From the NCBI GenBank assembly GCA_002270565.1, contig NQMI01000028.1, positions 62,001 to 126,000 on the forward strand: a DNA stretch of 64,000 bases, read 5' to 3'. Below are positions 1 to 12,869 of this stretch, one piece after another. Each line of letters opens with the position of its first letter. Positions within the stretch are counted from its first letter, which is position 1. The notes under the pieces are model-generated. The model was not told the DNA's origin. It did no database searches and saw only the letters and a program-made list of their open reading frames with translations. The translations under genes were made by a program, and so were the position numbers. This stretch comes from Stenocarpella maydis (taxonomy: Eukaryota > Ascomycota > Sordariomycetes > Diaporthales > Diaporthaceae).

Positions 1-3000
1 AGGAATTATGGAGTGACGCACCGGTGCACACAGCCGGTGACACGGGCACAGGACTCAGTCCAGATAGTTGACTTGCGGTCAGCTTGAATGGATGGCCTGG
101 TCATGAGCGCGTCTATTGCGGCAGCATGTGCCGAAAGGTGAGGGACATTGAAGCGGTGGCTGTGGGTCTCGCAAGCGGGGTGTGAGACAAGAGCAGGCAG
201 GCATCGGACAAAAATACCGTTGGCTGCGGAGGACGGGCTGGGCAGGTATCTCGTAATGAAATTAGGTAGGGCGATGATTGAATCGCAGAGATAAATGGCG
301 AATTTGGAGGCCGAGATGGCATCGTGTAATGACGGGAACAAGCCTGGTGTGACAAATGGAGCGGCCCAGCGTAGGGCAGTGGGAACGAAGGGGTTTGGAA
401 CCACAGATTGTGGGAGGGGCCTCCTCACGCCGGCCAGGCATGTGAGAATGGGGAAGGGTACGGAGTACTGTGGTAGTACTGGGAGATGTCCTGAGGATTT
501 TTAAGGTTCGGTTCATCTCATGAGAATGCCAACCTTGGCCTGACAGTTGAATTCGTCAACACCACCAAACTGACGAGATGAGATGAGTTGAGACGAGACG
601 TGCCAGGTGGTGATCAGAGCACCGAGACAACTTGGTCTGCTCTGAGAGAAGATGAATGGTGCGCCTTGCCTGTGGCTTGAGCAGTCAAGTACCTGGGTAC
701 GGAGTAGCGTACACAGTTGGGGGTATAAATAAGTACCCCGTCGGCTGGCCCACATGTGATATACACAAGTGTACATGCAGTACTCGGTGTACGCAGCCAC
801 CCCGCCGTCCTTGCGTCCTTGCATCCTTGTCAGCGGCTCGCTCCTCCCTCCCTCTGCCTACCGCTGGCAGATGCAGCCCCACCCCACCCAGCTGCAACAT
901 TGAGCCTGCCATCCCCATCCCGACTTACATCATCACTCCTTGGTCAGCTCCTCTCTCTCTCTCTCTCTCGCTCTCGTCTAGCCTCGTCTCGTCTCGTCTC
1001 GTTCAATGTTGGTGCGTATACTCCATCCATCTCGTCCCGTGCCCCCCTGCCTGACCACCTAGGCTGTCATGGCGGGCAGCATCTCTACACCTCCAGAGCC
1101 CAGCTCATCCACTGCCAGCCAGCGCGCCAGCGAGCCGGCCAGCGCCTGTCCTGCTCCAATCCTGCTGCTGGCGGACTGTCTGGCCCCTTGCCCACGATTG
1201 GCCTTGGTCCCTGGTCCTCGAGACTGGAAACATGGTTCGGACGACGGACGGCCTTTATTAGCTCGGCCTGCCAAGAATACCGAATAGAGCATCACATCTG
1301 ACAGACTTTCTGGAGCCCACCCTGCAGGCATCTGCTATCTCTGGACTGAGCACGGAGTGCTCAAGGTAGCCAATGTAGCGGGGACCAACTGGGGCCGCCA
1401 TGGTTCATCCCGCAGCCTCTGGGAGGAACAACGGCAACACTGCGAGGCTAAATTATCCCTCTCCCCCTCCGTGGAGAAATCTCTCGGGCCTGGCCCCTCC
1501 CCTGCCCGCCTCACAGCCGAGGCTGACGGCCAAACCCCAGGTCCTGCCGCGTCTCCACCGTCGCATCTTAGCACGTCTTGTAATTCAGCGACACTGGCCC
1601 GCCGACCGACCCATCAACCCCGGCGCCTGACGTGCTTGTCAAGTCGGTGGTCAAAGCCTCACGCCCGGCCGCCGTGTCATTGCACGCCAGGCTGTGGGCT
1701 GAGGTGGAGCCTGGCCGGGTAGGCTTTGCTGTGTTAGGTGCCAGGGGATCCGCCATTCGACTCGCGATCCGCAGCCACACGGAGTCCGGCGTTGAAATAG
1801 AGTAGGCTACAAGGTTAACTGGGCAGGGTCTCGTGAGGACCATGATCGGCACTTAGCAGTCTCGCTAGCTTCCGGCGCGCTTTACCCATTACTGATCGAA
1901 TCGCGAACTAACCCCCTTTACCCTTCACAACGGGCATAAACACGAGGTGTTCAATGGTTTCTCGGCGGTACAGGGCAACGCCCCTGTAGCAGGCCAAAGT
2001 CGACCAAACCTGCCCAGCCGCCAGCCTGCTTGCTGCGACAAGCGCACCGTCGGGCTGGCGGCCACTTCGGGCCTAGTCTCATCGGAGGACGGAAGTGGTG
2101 CCACCCTGCGCTCGTAGCTTGACTCGATGCCAACACCAGCAGCGGGAACTGATCAAGCCGGCGCGGGTGCAACGGCCGCGATTGAACTGAAGCCTCCTTC
2201 TGGAAGCCATCGAACATTCTTGGCGGGCATTTTCCCGCACACAACGACCAGAGTCTGCCCAACAGGACGAGGGCGGGGGTGCATTAGTCCTCACCGAGGC
2301 TAGAAGAAGCCAGGCGCTCTTGAAATGACGGTTACAATAACAACCCATCAGTCGTCTGATCATGAACTCTGTGATTCGAGTTGATGATATCTGGGTCGCC
2401 AGGAACTGGGTTTCGGTATCAGTGAAGCGGTATGCTTACAAATTTGCACCAAGCAAACAGGGTTGGCCGCATGCAGTCCGCCTCAGCACCTTCCATCAGT
2501 TCTCCAAAAGCTTGATATCGGATGACCACATCGGTGGCACTTGACGCCCACGCGACCAAGCCCCCCCCCCCAGGTCACAAGAGGTGAAATTTGGGACAGA
2601 ACTCTATTGCACGCCCCGCCGCGACGGACTGAAACTTGGCGCACCTATCTTCATGCTAGCAACCACACCGGCAGACACCCGCCCCACGCTTACAAGTGTG
2701 CTCTGAGGTCAAGCCCGGCGTAATGGAAGGCCACCAGGTATGCACGCCGACATCACCGTGTAGGAGTCTGCCCTGCCTTGTGGCTCTTTGTCTCACATCG
2801 GGAGCCCACCGATGCGAGAGACATTGATGGTGGCAGCACGTTCAGAACGCCAGGAGCGTGCGCGCCATATTCATGGGCAGATGGGGAGATTTACAGGCGG
2901 TCGGTATTCTTATCCGGATTGATGTCGGCCCACGGAATCGAGATCCACAACGCGCAAACACCGTGATAAATGGGCGATAAGCGACTGGATTTGTGGTGCA

Positions 3001-5023
3001 CGGTGCACTGTCTCCTACATAACGCCTGCTGGTGGCGCCAACAGTCCGACTAAATCCTGACCGATGACGATGACGACAAATCGGTACCTAATATTACCGC
3101 CTACGGAAAAGCCTGCCATCCACCACAGCCAACCTGGCATGAAGCAGGTGAGTGACTGCCGGTACCCTTGACTGACAACATGATCTCACAGCCACGGCAA
3201 CATACCACGATATTAGCAGTGGTGGTGGGCGAGATGAGGCAGGAGAAGTTAGGAGCTGCAGTGTCAGTCTCCCTGGGAGTGCAAACCCCGACTCGCGCCG
3301 TTCCTGGACTTTGCAGATTTATCGTGGCTAAGATCCTGGCCCGGCCTTGTAGCAGGCGACTCCAAACGGTCTCCATGGCCGGGCTGCCTCTGGTAGGCTA
3401 CCAAGGTCAAGGCTGGCATGTGCCCCTCTCAAACCTGCCGCTGCCGCCGCAGATTCGCATTGCAATTTGCCCCAAGGAGAAGCGCGCAGGTCTCAAGCTA
3501 TCACCTCCTCTCAGGGCACCCAGTGTACATGCAAAGAGCGTACCGTCCTCGCCGATCTGAGGTTGGCCCGAAGCCAGATGCAGAACCACAGCGAATTATC
3601 CTCAGGAGCTGTCAAGCAGCTAATCTAACTCGATTAGCTTTCCACCCCACTCTCCAGCCAGTATTTCGTCCGAACCTCTCGAGTCCGCTCTGGGCGTTCC
3701 CGGCAATGTCCCAATCAGTGCCTTGACAACCTCGTCGTCCCGCGCCAATGTCGGTGTTTGGCCTATGTGCCTCTGCCGCAGGGATGCATCGCACCTTGTT
3801 CCCCTCCAGCTGCACATCAGCAGGGACCCAACATGGACCTCGGCCCATTCCATTGGTGCGAGTCGAGATGCAAGACGAGGTGGACGCAGGTGCTGGTCGA
3901 TTGGAGTACCGTCCACCCCTGCACCGACGGAGGCACCACCGCGCTCAATGTCCCCTAACCTAAATCGAGAGCCCCACTCCGAAGTACCTGCGTACCGCGA
4001 CGCCGCGGCCCCTGTTCGCAGATGCTCGCGCAGCACATCCTTGTCGTTCTTCAACGCCCGTCACTCCCACTCTCAGGGTTGCGCTGCGGCCAGGGCTCTG
4101 CAAGGGTGGCCGAGGGCGCCTCCTGATCAGTGGCTTGTGAATCTGCCCTCTCGCGCTCTCCACTTCTCTTGCAGTCACACCCATCCTCCGCCCATCTCCC
4201 TGACTTGAGATCAAGCACGCTGCCGTCGTGCTGCACGCTTCGTTCTCCTGCCTGTAACGGCTCAAGGTAGAAAGAAGCAACATCCTACTCAGCGTCCTGG
4301 GCTGGAGAGGCTAAAACATGCTGGCCTGGGTTCCAGCACCAGTTGTTGTTTCCTGTGGTCACCGGCTGGTGGCATTTCGTCTTTCTTCTGTGCCCTTGCA
4401 CCAGGGACACGGAGAAAGGCAGTATGCGAGCACGTTCCCCCGCCGAGGTAGCCCTCCGTCGGTTTCCCATCCTGCACTGTCCAGCCGCAAATGCGAGAAG
4501 GCAACCAGGGCTCTTGTCCAGGCCCCCATACCTTGGAGCCCACACACACACCTTTGATCTCTTAGCCTTTTCGCCTCCCGGCCACACTCGCAGCTTGCAG
4601 ATGAACCCCTGCTTGATAAGTAACCCATGTTGTCGTACCTCCAAGTAGCTGTCCGGGATGGTGCTCCACTATGGATGCGGTTGCTGCACACCAGATGGGG
4701 TTCCTCTCCGCGGTCGATATGCCTTATTACCGGCCCAGGGACCTCCATCTACTGCTTCACCAACTTCTGCCAGACTCCGATATATCCTGCCTCATCTCGT
4801 CCTTCCCTATTCCAGCACAAGTCTGCCGTGTCAAGCTTTTCCCATATTACTTTCCCATTTACCCTTACCAGTTAACATTTGCCGGTGACATCGACCACTT
4901 TTCCCCGTCCTCGTCTCAGCCGCATCTGCGGATCTTCCAGAGTCCCAGAACGACAAGGTCCTGGCAACCTGTATTGCTTCAACGTCTCTATATTCTTCTG
5001 TATTGGTTCGAGGGCTTTTAATC
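1..5023. other. Long gene-poor region upstream of the Zn2Cys6 regulator
   Basis: No reading frame here shows recognisable protein motifs. The open frames overlap on both strands, are short, and have the skewed composition expected of GC-rich non-coding DNA. The region carries pyrimidine-rich tracts, including a CT/CTCGT microsatellite near 950-1001, and becomes CT-rich towards 4.7-5.0 kb, typical of a filamentous-fungal promoter and 5' leader. I infer that the right part is the promoter or 5' UTR of the transcription factor starting at 5024. Nothing else can be assigned. Confidence 0.5.
948..1001. repeat. CT and CTCGT microsatellite tract
   Basis: An uninterrupted CT dinucleotide run is followed by CTCGT-like pentamers (repeated ctcgt units up to about position 1001). 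It is a simple pyrimidine-rich tract in non-coding DNA. Such tracts are common in fungal promoters, but no specific role can be shown here. Confidence 0.8.
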
Positions 5024-7668
5024 ATGACTGTCCCACTACCTACTCCGTCGAATCCCAAGGTCGATACCGCCGCAGTGCGGAAGCGAAGAAGACGTGCCCC
5101 TGCTGGCGGCGCCGCTGATGACTGCTTCGCCTGTACCAAGAGGAACGTCAAGTGTGACCGGAGGAGGCCGTACTGCTCGCAGTGCTTGGAAGTAGGCAAT
5201 GAGTGCTCCGGATACAAGACTCAATTGACCTGGGGAGTGGGTGTGGCCAGCCGCGGGAAACTTCGCGGGCTCTCGCTTCCCGTAGCCAAGTCGCCTCCTG
5301 TCAACCCAGTCAAGAAGGCTTCACCCTCGAGGGCCCGGGCAAATTCGACCTTTATGCATGGGCAGGAACACGGCCTTGCCGCAAATGCTGGCCACTGGAA
5401 CGAGCCAGAAGGGCTGTCTCCACGAAGCACTCGAAGCGATCTGGTTGATGGACCGGCAGACCCTCGGTACCCTGCCTCTATGCCTGCGACGCCATTCCAC
5501 AGCTACGATTTCTCCAATATCTGCCACGCCGAGCCAACGCCCCCTTTACCGGCCGGCCCTGCTCATTGGCACAACATGCCATTCTCTACAAGCCTACCCA
5601 GAGATGGACCTCGGTTTCCCAAGTTGGGTCCCATTCTGGCACATGGACCTCCTGAGCCTCTCTCCGCCTCGATTGATTCATTGAGCGAGGCAGATTATCT
5701 GTCGCCACTCAGTCACACCTTCTCCAGGGACGACCTGCCTTTCGTCACCAGCCCGCCTCACATGTACGCCGAGAGCTATAACAGCGCCAACTCGCCTATT
5801 CCCCAGAGTCCCATATCGTCTGTGATGATGGACCACCAGCATCACCGGGCCCCTACATCATGTCCTAGCCTCGTGTATGCTCCATCTGAGCCAAGCTCAA
5901 GCCTCCACTCGCACATAGATGGTTTCGAGGCTCATATAAGCAACCGGCTGATGGAGTACGAACCACTTGGTGAGATATTATTCGCGTCACAACTCGCCTT
6001 CTAAACTCAGCGGAACTAATGATCACGTTTTAAGCAACCCCTGGGTTGGATGCGTACAGCACCAGCGCTCAATCCGAGAGGCACTTTTGGGGAAAGGCGT
6101 CAGAGGACGATTGTGCGTCCTCCCAGGTCGCCCAGGAGCATTCACTCCCCTGGCCGTCGGTGCTCGATCAGCCGGTTCTTCCAGTGAGCCCTGATCTCAT
6201 TGCTAAAATGCCATTCTTGATGGACTACTACGAGAACACCATGTGCCCTGGTATGGTGTTTATTGATGGACCTTCGAATCCTTTCCGGGAACACATTCTC
6301 TCGCTCGCCACGGCCAGCCGAAGCCTGCAGCACGCCATCTGTGCACTCGCTGCGTGCAATCTGCGGATGAAGAGGAAACTAAGCCTCGCTCATGGACAGG
6401 ACGGGAAGCGCCAGAGCCTTCCTGGGCCAGTTCCGGATCTCCGAACCGAAGAACATACATTGTCGGAAGAATATCAGCACCGAAACCTGGCGGTAAATCT
6501 CCTCAACGAGCAGCTCAATGACGCGACAAAAGCAAGGGGTGATGCTGTCTTGGCCACAATCCTAATGTTGTGTCATTACCGCATGGCAGAATCCGGTATT
6601 GCGAAATTCCATACTCAGTTCGCTGGAGTGAAGAAGATCCTGGGCATGAGACGGTCTTGCCCTTTCCCCCCATCGCGGGATTCAGCATGGATGGAGGCCC
6701 TCTTCACCTACTTCGACGCCATCTCGGCGAGCATCAATGACCGAGAGGCCCAGCTGAATACCTCCTTTTACGGGGTCATGCCGGACGCGCAGCTCCTCCC
6801 ACCGGGTGCGGAGAATTTTGTAGGCTGCGACCGTGAGCTCTTCAAGACAGTCATCAAGCTTGGAAGGCTGAACCTTCTCTCCCAGCACCGCGAGGTTCAG
6901 AGTCTTTTCAACACCACCACTACGGGGCGTGGCTTACCATCACGTCCCGACTCGCCTTTTGAGTCACCCATCGGGCATATATATAAGCCTCACGACCAGT
7001 TTGGCTCGGACATTATCGGGAAATCTCACCCTCGATTTGATAACAACGGCTTCAGCACGGCCCTGGATGAAGACCAAATCTTGATGTCCAGCCTACCATC
7101 TTTGGCGGCCTACGATGACCACCGGTCGACGTTCTGGCGTGAATGGAAGGACGCACGAATTGCCCTGCAATCATGGGAATTCGACGCACAAGGAGTTCTT
7201 GCGTCACAACCCGCCGGCCTCACAGCAACTCACGCACAGGTCCGTGACTTGGGTTCCCTCTCTGAGGCATTCCGCTACGCAGCACTTCTCTACACGGAGC
7301 GGCTTGCGAGCCCGAGCGTTCCGAGCGCGCACAACAACTTCCGCAATCTGGTCAGCCAGGTGGTATACTACGCCACGTCGCTTGAAGCCGGGTCGTCGGC
7401 GGAGAAATTCCTCCTATGGCCCTTATTCGTTGCCGGGTCCGAGTGCGTCAACGAGATGCAGCAGGGCATCGTGCGGTCCAAGTGCCGCGAGATCATGGCC
7501 CGTTCGGGGTACATGAACAACCTCGCAGCCTTGGACGTGCTGGAGAGGATCTGGGCGGGCGAGGGCAGGGAGCATCAGGACGGCAAGCCCACGAAGAGGA
7601 GAGGCCCGTTCAGCTGGACACGATGTATCGGTGGCCCAGGGGTTGAGGTTGAGTGGATCATGTTCTAA
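5024..7668 (+). CDS. Zn2Cys6 fungal transcription factor, two exons
   Basis: Predicted nuclear DNA-binding regulator of 859 aa. CDS is join(5024..5969, 6035..7668). The 65-nt intron starts GTGAGA, has a branch-like ACTAAT and ends TTTTAAG; joining keeps the frame. I chose the ATG at 5024 because the frame upstream has no ATG. A basic stretch (residues about 19-25, RKRRRRA) precedes a perfect Zn2Cys6 cluster with cysteines at 34, 37, 44, 51, 54 and 61 (C-x2-C-x6-C-x6-C-x2-C-x6-C). The TWGVGVASRGKLRG segment after the cluster and the helical C-terminal half fit the Fungal_trans_2 (PF11951) class, which includes ARGRII-like regulators. Residues about 95-310 are proline/serine-rich and probably disordered. 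The target pathway is unknown. No metabolic cluster lies next to it, and the 5 kb upstream and following kilobases are gene-poor. Confidence 0.9.
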
Positions 7669-10600
7669 GACCTGTCTATCGCAGGATTGTGATTGACCGG
7701 GATGGGCAGGACAGGCTAGTGCACACAATCTGGGTGGTTTTGTGGCATTTTGGGTAGGCATGGAAGCGCAGGTCTATGGGGCCAAGAGCCAAAGAGGAAA
7801 AGGAACACAACAAGGTCCCGGTTATCACGACGACGAATGAGACGCATGGCTCTCACGTATTGACGTTACGCACTTGTATGATTAGCTGGCTGGGTTGCTC
7901 ATAGCACGCAGGCACCCGGGGGGGGGGCAAGGGAAAAGGGTGGCCCCGTTTTGTTGGGGCCTTGTACACACATCAACCACCCCGAATCGAAAGACCATGG
8001 AAAGCATCGAGATTCTAGTACAACGTCGACGCTCGTGCCAAATTGTTGAGTAATCGCTACGTACCTGGTGGTTTGGTAAGATTGCAGGGGCAATGTCTGG
8101 TGGCATCGGATTCCATCATGGCCTTGCCTAGCACCTCCGTCCCCTGATACGCGTGACTGCGAAGACATCGTCATCTCTGGGCCAGCATGAACCCTACCCG
8201 GAACAACAAGACCCGCGCCCACATATCATAGATACATGCACTGCATCTATGATGGGGTCATGCCAAGGCCTCGCAGCAGGAGGCTTCTCCATACCAGTCC
8301 TGTTTTGCTCTCGTCCGAACCCCCTCCCCACAAAACAAACCATCGTATTTAGTGTAGCAAGAAGCCTGCTTAATCACACGTATAACCCGCGTAGGTTACG
8401 CTTATAAAGTGGGGAGCTTGGTTGACACACCCTGTACGTAGTAACATGTCAAAAAGATTATGCCCGACGTGCTGCTTTCCCAATGCGTCTGCATGGCCCC
8501 CCCATGCCAGTCGTCAAGTAAGCCTGCCAGTCCGCCCCACCCGGGCCAGGAAGTGAGACTTTGAGTATACTCGGTACTGTATGTAGTGCATCCAGCAATG
8601 GCTGATACTCAAACGGGACGGGGCGACAGCAGGCCGTCGCACACTTGTTTACACGACGTACGGAAACATGGTAGACAACAGCAGGACGGCTCGAGGAGAC
8701 GGCCCCATAGTGTAGTTGGCCTGTCCTATCACCATAGTGGCAGGAGTGGTGAGCATGCTCGACGATGTAACCCACCCCCCCTTTTCGATGGCACCCACGG
8801 CGGCAGAACCCCTGGTTGTGTTTCTGCCCTGTAGATCCGGACGGTTAATCCTGCCCCGGTTCATACCGGACCCGGCGTTTGTCGGTGATGACGGTGGGGG
8901 TTATTGTTGACTGACCGAGTGAAGTGCTGATGCCAGCACATACACAGTACATAGTACGTAATATGGGGGGCCCTTCTCACGCGCCGCCGAGCGGATCGAG
9001 GTGATGCCCCAAGAGAAGCATGGGATAATCAGGAGACTCGACAGCCAACAACGCAGGCTCCTGCTCGCTTCGGTACTCTTTGGGAAGGTGGTCGTTGGTG
9101 ACGGGGACGGCACCAGTGCATACGTGCAGAAGAAGCTTGGCACACCTGCTCGACCGGCCGCTTTCGTACCCACGATGCCGCAAGACAATCCTAAGCGTCA
9201 TGTTTAAACCGTCGATTCCCGCCCCACCCACTCGACTTAGCCTCCATTAAAGAGGGCAGCCATCCTCCTCGCGCACACACGCACAGAGAGGGAGAGGGAG
9301 GCAGGAGAGCCCCATGCAGAGGAGGGACCCAGGTTGCCGACACGCCGAGCCCACACCACCCACCCGCCACCTCTCCTGTCTCCGCGCGAATTCCTCTGAT
9401 ACTGACCGATACACACTACTGATACTGCAAGTCGCAAGTCCGACCCGGGACAGCCACACGGAATACGGGAAGGCAGAGAGAGCAGTGCCAGCAGCAATGT
9501 CACCCACATCTGTCGCCTTATCTCCCCCACCCCGCGCCAACCCCCTCGCCCAAGCCATGGGCTGCAGGTCGATTTGCTTCTGGAAGGGCGGGAAGGGCTT
9601 CCATCTCGCACCGCCTCCGGCGCAGGTACTCCGTACTTGGTCGCCCACGGGTGCTGACTGGGCCACCCCCTTCTACTACTTGGCGTATGCCGGCTCTGGT
9701 CCCGTCGTCACCTCCACCGGGCGCGAGACAGACGTACATGGCACCCACACCACACCAGACAAGCCAGGGCACCACCATCACAACCCAGCCGCGGGAGAGG
9801 GGGGGGGGGCTCGATGCCTTCTAGAAGCCCCCTCCAGCATACCGCGGGAGACACACGATATCAGACAGACCCGTTCCAGAACGCGCCTTCCTACACCGGA
9901 AAGGTGGCCAGCCCACGACTGCGCTGGTGTGGCTTCTCCCCAAGGTTCCATCGTACTTCTAGCGCAACTAGGTGACACAGACTAAGACAAGATGAGGTGC
10001 GTTGTGTGATTCCCACGCAGTAGTCTACTTCACTTCTCTCACATGTGCAACGACCCCCGCGTGAGACAAAATGAACCTAACGAGCCACCCCCTCCCCACC
10101 ACCGGGCGCCTTGTCCTCCTCCAACCTCACCTTAGCGCCTTATCGTCGTTGCTGTCAAAACAAAAAACCCTGGGTGAGGTTGTGCTGGTCCTGGGCCACC
10201 CCAGTCTAGGCCCGCAGCTGCAAGAGAAGCTGGCTAGAAGCACCGGCACTGGGCGCTAGAAGCACGCCAGAAAGAAGGCTGCCAGGGCGGCCGCATGCCT
10301 GGTGGTGGTGATGGCTTCAGGCCCACAGAGCCCCCCGAGCAGCAGCAGCACCAACAAGGACAACGACAGAACTGGAACTTGCATATTGCACTTGCCGCAC
10401 GCACACCCTATTGTGCAACGAGAAGAAACAGGAAGCGCAAGTGTGGAAGGAGGGAAAGCCGGGCCCCAGGCTCACCATCGATGACAGACAGAGTCGCATC
10501 AGGTTTCTCCAACCAACCACTTCCTCACACTAGACCTCTCCGTTCCTGTTGGTCCCGTGAGCCCTGGCTCCCTTGGGGACCCCCGGCCGCCGCCCCGGTC

Positions 10601-12869
10601 TGGAGAGGTCTCACAGGCGCATGTGACACGGCCAAGCATACCTCCTGTTCCGTGGGGCCCAGACTCGACCGACGCTGAGGACCGACCTAGGACACGCTGG
10701 ACTGAAAGGACAGGTCCTCGATGCCTGGGCACACTGCGTCGTCCAGGCCCTGGCTGCAGCCTCCGCCTCGTAGAAGGGTAAAATACTGAGGCCCAGAGAG
10801 CTCCTCTGAGGCCTGGGGTGGGAGGGGGGAGCCACACCACCACCATCAAAACCACCGTCACCAACCCCACCGGGACGCGAGTCTGACCCGCATCCTGCAG
10901 GGGACAATACGCTGGGAAGCTTCACGAGCCCTGCTGCATGACAGCAAGTCTTGTAATTCATCAGGCTGACGGGGCCAGAGTGATGGTGGTTGGGTGGCAG
11001 CTGTGAACCGATCGGAGCTTGTCAAAGTTCGACTCCGCGATGACAGGCATGGTGAGATGGATCAGACCCCTCCCCCCCCCGGCGGATCATGCCGACGAGG
11101 CCCCCTGGGAGCCTGAAGGTGTCTAAGGACGGAGGAGGATGGTCGGCGAGCAAGGCCAGGGCAATAATGTATGTACCCCCAGGTACCCAGCCCTCAACTC
11201 GCAGGGACCGGGCACTGGGGAGCTGAGGGGCCAGCAGGGAGAAGAACCATGGATGTGGCCCGCTGCGAGCAAACAGAGTTGGTTGTTGTCGTCGTTTGGT
11301 GCTATTACCGCTTGCTCGCCTTTACCTACAAGCGCCGCACGCACGCGCCGGCTGCCCGTGTCTTGGTCAAGGGGGGGTTGGTTGGTGGCCCCGGCCCTAA
11401 CGCAGATTTGGGCATCACCTCCGGGGCCCGCCAAGGCCTCAAGGGCGACCCGCGGGGTCCTTTCACCTCCGCTTTCCTGCCACCACAAGCCCGGCATCCT
11501 CGGGGGGTCTCTCCCTGCTCGCATCCCGCGCGGCCGCCTCGAGAACCTGGCTACGAGCAAGGGCACGACGTTGACATGTCTCAGACCTCTTGAGCCTTGG
11601 GGTCTTGAGGGGACGACCAAGGCCTCTCTTTTGCACCCGGCCGACATTTTGATATCTGGTCCTGTTCGGGGTAAACGTGTAGGCCGGTATTTTAAAAAGA
11701 AAAATACCGAGGCTCGTAGGAATCTAGTCAATAACTCGGCAGCAATCCTCTGCGGAATACGGCGGGTTCCGACCCCATATTTTACGCTTTCCCTATCCCG
11801 AGACTCAAAATTACGCATGTATCAGGGTGTGCTGCGACTTGACATGGCTGTAAAACAAACTCCACACGCAGGGCCGCGACGTTATCCTCGCCAGGACTTC
11901 TGGGCCGGCTTAGACGAATAAGTTAGACTTACAAGGTGCTCATCATCTAACGCTGCGTCTCGGAGCGTCAGGGACCGTATGAAGGGTCCGCGTGCAGCTC
12001 CTTTTTGTCTATAAACATGAGAAGAAAAGAAAGGAAATTGTAATCCGATTAAGAACCAAACTAGCAGCCGACTCTTCTTACACGAACTCGCCCAACGGCT
12101 GGTCCGGTATGATATATAAAAACTCAAAAGACTTCCCTCAATCTTAAACTTAATGGGGTTCCTGCTTGGCTAAAGTCTCCAAGGAGAGGTCCACGCGGGT
12201 GCCGACGATGACGACGCATTGTATTTGTATGCCCGCATCCAGTTCTGATATTTCTGAACAGCCCTCAGCTGTTACCGAGCGGCGCAGTTCGTGGCAGCAG
12301 AACAAAATGAGAGTTGGATGACCAGCTATCATAAACTCGCACGGGGGTGGCATCATCTGGATCATCCGGTGACTGAAAAGCGTTGGCGAGATAATCGTGG
12401 TGCAAGTTAGCGAACTCTGCAGCAAGGAAATATCGAGCTACTTCACTCGCCCTCTTTAGAACCTTATATAGCGGAAAGATGGGCCAGTTCATGAAGCAGC
12501 ATGTGGGCTCTCCAAGTCACGCTATTCGGGTTCCTGTTTTCTTCTGGTTGCAGTCGGAGATGAGAAACTATAGCTGCATTGAGGGGCTCCTGCTTGTCTG
12601 TTGTTGTCAATTCCTCCTTGCAATAAACCTGCTCCCGTCAATGATTCTGACCTGTGCGGTCGAAAACGGTCTTTGCAAGATACGCGGATGACCCCTACTG
12701 TTTTCCACGTGTACAAATCCATGATGTTCCGAAAATCGCCATTCGACAGTGACTAGTACTGTGGTGCTCCCAAGAGAAGGAAAGCCATCAGCGGTGAAAG
12801 AGGCTCCATACTGTGTATCAAGCTGATAGCATCGCCCCTGTGGGCTATGTTTGCTCCAGCTCCCGTCAC
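7669..12869. other. Gene-poor intergenic region of about 5.2 kb
   Basis: Several overlapping open frames occur on both strands (for example around 9.3-10.0 kb and 11.1-11.9 kb), but none has a recognisable domain, a plausible codon pattern or conserved-looking splice structure. Homopolymer G and C runs are frequent. One copy of the dispersed short repeat lies at about 11,973-12,061. A minus-strand frame at 12,265-12,492 could be a remnant of the adjacent decayed chitinase or nothing. I see no RNA gene. Confidence 0.5.
11973..12061 (+). repeat. Dispersed short repeat, copy A
   Basis: The copy contains gaagggtccgcgtgcagctc followed by ctttt, a variable A/G-rich middle and a distal block ggaaattgtaatccgatt with a final GAACCAAAC. 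The same ordered blocks (tgaaggg..gcagctcctttt, then ttgtgaccggattaaaa, then cgaaacc) recur at 58.3, 59.5, 59.9 (inverted) and 60.1 kb. This copy is the most diverged and lies about 46 kb from the others. It is non-coding; its class (MITE, solo LTR fragment or SINE-like) is not resolved. Confidence 0.6.

Noticed and set aside
9314..9985. 223-codon plus-strand frame in the gene-poor 9-10 kb region
   Set aside because: No motif or domain. The composition is skewed by C/G runs, and similarly long frames occur on the opposite strand of the same interval.
11123..11921. Two long overlapping frames on opposite strands (231 and 260 codons)
   Set aside because: Mutual shadows in a GC-rich interval; neither has recognisable features or splice structure.
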